Below are positions 17,393 to 19,382 of a stretch of DNA of 19,382 nt, piece after piece (position 1 is the stretch's first letter; each line of letters opens with the position of its first letter). Origin of the DNA: Armatimonadota bacterium (GTDB lineage Bacteria; Armatimonadota; JAAZEB01). The position numbers and the translations under genes are program-made. The DNA is taken from assembly GCA_012841485.1 (NCBI GenBank), contig DUUU01000312.1:1-19382 (forward strand), read 5' to 3'. The notes under the pieces were generated by a model. The model did no database searches and was not told where the DNA came from. It saw only the letters and a program-made list of their open reading frames with translations.

Positions 17393-17881
17393 TCAAGCAG
17401 CCTGGCCGGCGGAGTCGCGCGGCGGGGTGCCAGGGTTCTCCCCCGAGGTCGCCTCCTCGCTGGTGCAGTGGGTACGCGCGACAGCGCCCAACACGCCGTT
17501 GACAAAGCGTCCGGAGTCTTCGGTGCCGTACTTCTTGGCCAGCTCCACCGCCTCGTTGATCGCGACGCTGGGCGGCACGTCGTGCCCGTAAAGCATCTCC
17601 GTCACGGCAAGGCGCATGATATTGCGATCCACGGCCGCCAGGCGCTCCAGCGGCCATTTCTCAGCAGCGCCCTGAATCATCTCGTCGACTTCCCCCAGGT
17701 GCTCCACAGCCATCTCGGCAAGCCGGATCGCCGCCTCTTCCAGACGGGTATCCGTGCGGTCGCGGGGCGCGGTCTCTCGGAAGGAAGCCGCGACATCCGC
17801 CATCGGCAGCTTGCCTACATCCACCTGAAAGAGGAGCCTGAAGGCCAGTTCCCGGATCTGCCGCCGTCTATTTGCCGCCAC
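17393..17881 (-). CDS. nusB: NusB, transcription antitermination factor (162 residues)
   Basis: NusB pairs with NusE (ribosomal protein S10), binds boxA RNA and supports antitermination of rRNA operons. The protein is all helical and shows the family pattern: RRRQIRELAFRLLFQVDVG at the N-terminus, WPLERLAAVDRNIMRLAVTEML in the middle, then VPPSVAINEAVELAKKYG and SGRFVNGVLGAVAR. Together these cover the whole domain, with a polar tail of about 25 residues. I take GTG17881 as the start. It lies 4 bases after the accC stop and has GGAGA 9 bases upstream within the end of accC. No ATG lies near this point; the longer frame upstream is only accC read in another frame. The tight spacing indicates translational coupling to accC. 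Confidence 0.92.
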   Translation of the reverse strand: MAANRRRQIRELAFRLLFQVDVGKLPMADVAASFRETAPRDRTDTRLEEAAIRLAEMAVEHLGEVDEMIQGAAEKWPLERLAAVDRNIMRLAVTEMLYGHDVPPSVAINEAVELAKKYGTEDSGRFVNGVLGAVARTHCTSEEATSGENPGTPPRDSAGQAA

Positions 17882-17885
17882 CCTC

Positions 17886-19229
17886 TCACGTCTCCATTCG
17901 TCGTTGGATGAAATTAGTGTAGACCTCGCCGCGCTTGAAGAAGGCATTCGACATGATCCGGCGGTGGAACGGGATGGTGGTGTGCATCCCATCCAACACG
18001 AACTCATCCAGCGCGCGCGCCATGCGCGCCACGGCTTCATTCCGGTCCTGCCCCCAGCAGATGAGCTTCGCGAGCAAGGAGTCATAGTGCGAGGGCAGCC
18101 GGTAGCCAGGATAGAGATGCGTGTCGACGCGGACCCCCGGACCGCCCGGCAAGAGGAGCGATTTCACTTCCCCCACCGAGGGTGCAAACTGCCGGTCGGG
18201 ATTCTCCGCGTTGATTCGGCACTCGATGGCGTGGCCTCTCACCCGGATCTTCTCCTGCGTCCATGGCAACGGCAGTCCTGATGCCACCGCGATCTGCGCC
18301 TTCACCAGATCGATGCCGGTGATCAACTCCGTCACCGGGTGTTCCACCTGGATGCGGGTGTTCATCTCCAGGAAGAAGAAGTTTCCATGCTTATCCAGAA
18401 GGAACTCAACCGTGCCCGCGTTGGTATAGCGCGCCGCCTTCGCCGCGGCCACGGCGGCGGCCCCCATGCGCTCGCGCAGCGAGTCGGTGAGCGCGATGCA
18501 GGGCCCTTCCTCGACGATCTTCTGATGCCGGCGTTGCAGCGAGCAATCGCGCTCGCCCAGGTGGATGGTGTTCCCCTCCTCGTCCGCCAGGATTTGGAAC
18601 TCCACGTGACGCGGCTCCTCGACGTACTTCTCCAGATAGAGCGAGCCGTCGCCAAACGCGGCATCTGCCTCTTGTTGGGCGGTGCGCAATTCGCGTGCCA
18701 GCTCCTCCTCGGTATGCACGACGCGGATCCCCCGGCCACCGCCCCCGGCCGCCGCCTTGATCATCAGCGGATAGCCGATCTGCGCCGCCGTCCGCAGCGC
18801 CCGCTGCTCGTCATTCAGCACGCCCTCGGATCCCGGCACCACGGGCACCCCGGCCTCGATCATCAACGCCCGGGCATGCGCCTTATCGCCCATCGCCTCG
18901 ATGCTCTTCGCCGTAGGCCCGATGAACTTGATGTTGCACGCGGCGCAAGCCTCGGAAAAGGTGGCGTGCTCCGCGAGGAAGCCGTACCCCGGATGGATGG
19001 CGTCGGCGCCGGTGATCAGCGCGGCGCTGAGCACGTTCTGCATCTTCAGATACGACTCTTGCGCCGCGGCCGGGCCGATGCGAACGGCCTCATCGGCCAA
19101 GCGCACGTGCAGCGAGTCGGCATCCGCCTCCGAATAGACGGCGACAGTCGCGATGCGTAGCTCGCGGCACGCGCGGATAATCCGCACGGCGATCTCCCCG
19201 CGTGGGTAAACGAGTATCTTCTTCAGCAT
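17886..19229 (-). CDS. accC: AccC, biotin carboxylase subunit of acetyl-CoA carboxylase (447 residues)
   Basis: Catalyses ATP-dependent carboxylation of the biotin on the carrier protein AccB, the first half-reaction of acetyl-CoA carboxylase in fatty acid synthesis. The length matches the family (about 445-450). The N-terminal domain leads to the ATP-grasp fold with the Gly-rich loop KAAAGGGGRGIRVV. Other motifs are HVEFQILAD, LQRRHQKIVEE, FFLEMNTRIQVEHPVTE with metal-binding Glu and Asn plus catalytic Arg, and ECRINAENP with the conserved biotin-site Arg. One oddity is VYPRGEIAV near the start, where the family almost always has ANRGEIAV. AccB is not in the 153 bases upstream. The start codon has AGGA immediately before it, too close for an ideal site. 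The gene heads the accC-nusB-tlyA run. Confidence 0.95.
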   Translation of the reverse strand: MLKKILVYPRGEIAVRIIRACRELRIATVAVYSEADADSLHVRLADEAVRIGPAAAQESYLKMQNVLSAALITGADAIHPGYGFLAEHATFSEACAACNIKFIGPTAKSIEAMGDKAHARALMIEAGVPVVPGSEGVLNDEQRALRTAAQIGYPLMIKAAAGGGGRGIRVVHTEEELARELRTAQQEADAAFGDGSLYLEKYVEEPRHVEFQILADEEGNTIHLGERDCSLQRRHQKIVEEGPCIALTDSLRERMGAAAVAAAKAARYTNAGTVEFLLDKHGNFFFLEMNTRIQVEHPVTELITGIDLVKAQIAVASGLPLPWTQEKIRVRGHAIECRINAENPDRQFAPSVGEVKSLLLPGGPGVRVDTHLYPGYRLPSHYDSLLAKLICWGQDRNEAVARMARALDEFVLDGMHTTIPFHRRIMSNAFFKRGEVYTNFIQRRMET

Positions 19230-19382
19230 TCCTGTTAAGCCTATCTGAACTTCACTTCCTTGGATCCGGCGCCGATCCTCCGGGAAGACACGCCCTCGCA
19301 GCCCTCAATGACGCTCGTGCCCCGGGTAGCGACAGCCCGCACGCCCACTCTGAGGATCATACCCATAGGGGTAGCTGGTGCC
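19230..19382 (-). other. Upstream region of accC to the window edge
   Basis: No gene can be called. Read leftwards, two frames are open from the edge. One ends at TGA 19305-19307 (25 codons, Gly/Tyr/Pro-rich at first). The other runs 46 codons to a TAG 11 bases before accC. Neither resembles the end of AccB, the usual neighbour. TATGAT on the minus strand (19361 down to 19356) could be a -10 box, but its -35 region would fall at or beyond the edge. Confidence 0.3.

Noticed and set aside
19305..19382. Possible 3' end of a gene upstream of accC
   Set aside because: Two overlapping frames are open and neither looks like AccB. The stretch is too short to choose between them.

Overview
This is a GC-rich bacterial chromosomal window holding eight well-supported protein genes in two groups. 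The left half (to about 10.34 kb) reads rightwards and the right half (10.4-19.2 kb) reads leftwards. The two converge at a 53-bp gap. I see no tRNA, rRNA, CRISPR array, insertion sequence, integrase or phage gene. The taxon cannot be fixed from the sequence. The compact accC-nusB-tlyA run, a secreted glycosidase, tandem-STAS signalling and near-consensus sigma-70 promoters suggest a free-living bacterium, perhaps of an Armatimonadota or Chloroflexota-like lineage; this is inference only.

Left half. After about 230 bases with no convincing gene comes a near-perfect promoter (TTGACA, 17 bp, TATAGT) with a 10-bp palindrome at its expected start site. Next is a possible 35-codon ORF whose stop overlaps (TGATG) a start codon of a 1396-residue, largely helical protein that I cannot assign. 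A second near-perfect promoter (TTGACC, 17 bp, TATAAT) ends only 6 bases before the ATG of a secreted GH20 hexosaminidase-like enzyme, so that mRNA is probably leaderless. A long hairpin follows it. Then come two genes 15 bp apart: a tandem-STAS (anti-anti-sigma-like) protein, and a receiver-GAF-histidine kinase hybrid. These are probably one signalling unit.

Right half, in transcription order (leftwards): accC (biotin carboxylase), nusB (antitermination factor) and tlyA (S4-domain rRNA 2'-O-methyltransferase). These are tightly spaced, as in the classical housekeeping cluster. About 200 bp further on is a 1989-residue multidomain protein: an Ig-like domain, a transglutaminase-like Cys/His domain, DUF4011, a superfamily-1 helicase, a Vsr-like nuclease (MTES_1575 type) and DUF3320 winged helices. 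It is the best candidate here for a genome-defence or nucleic-acid-processing system in a single polypeptide. The orphan 1396-residue protein is the main unknown.
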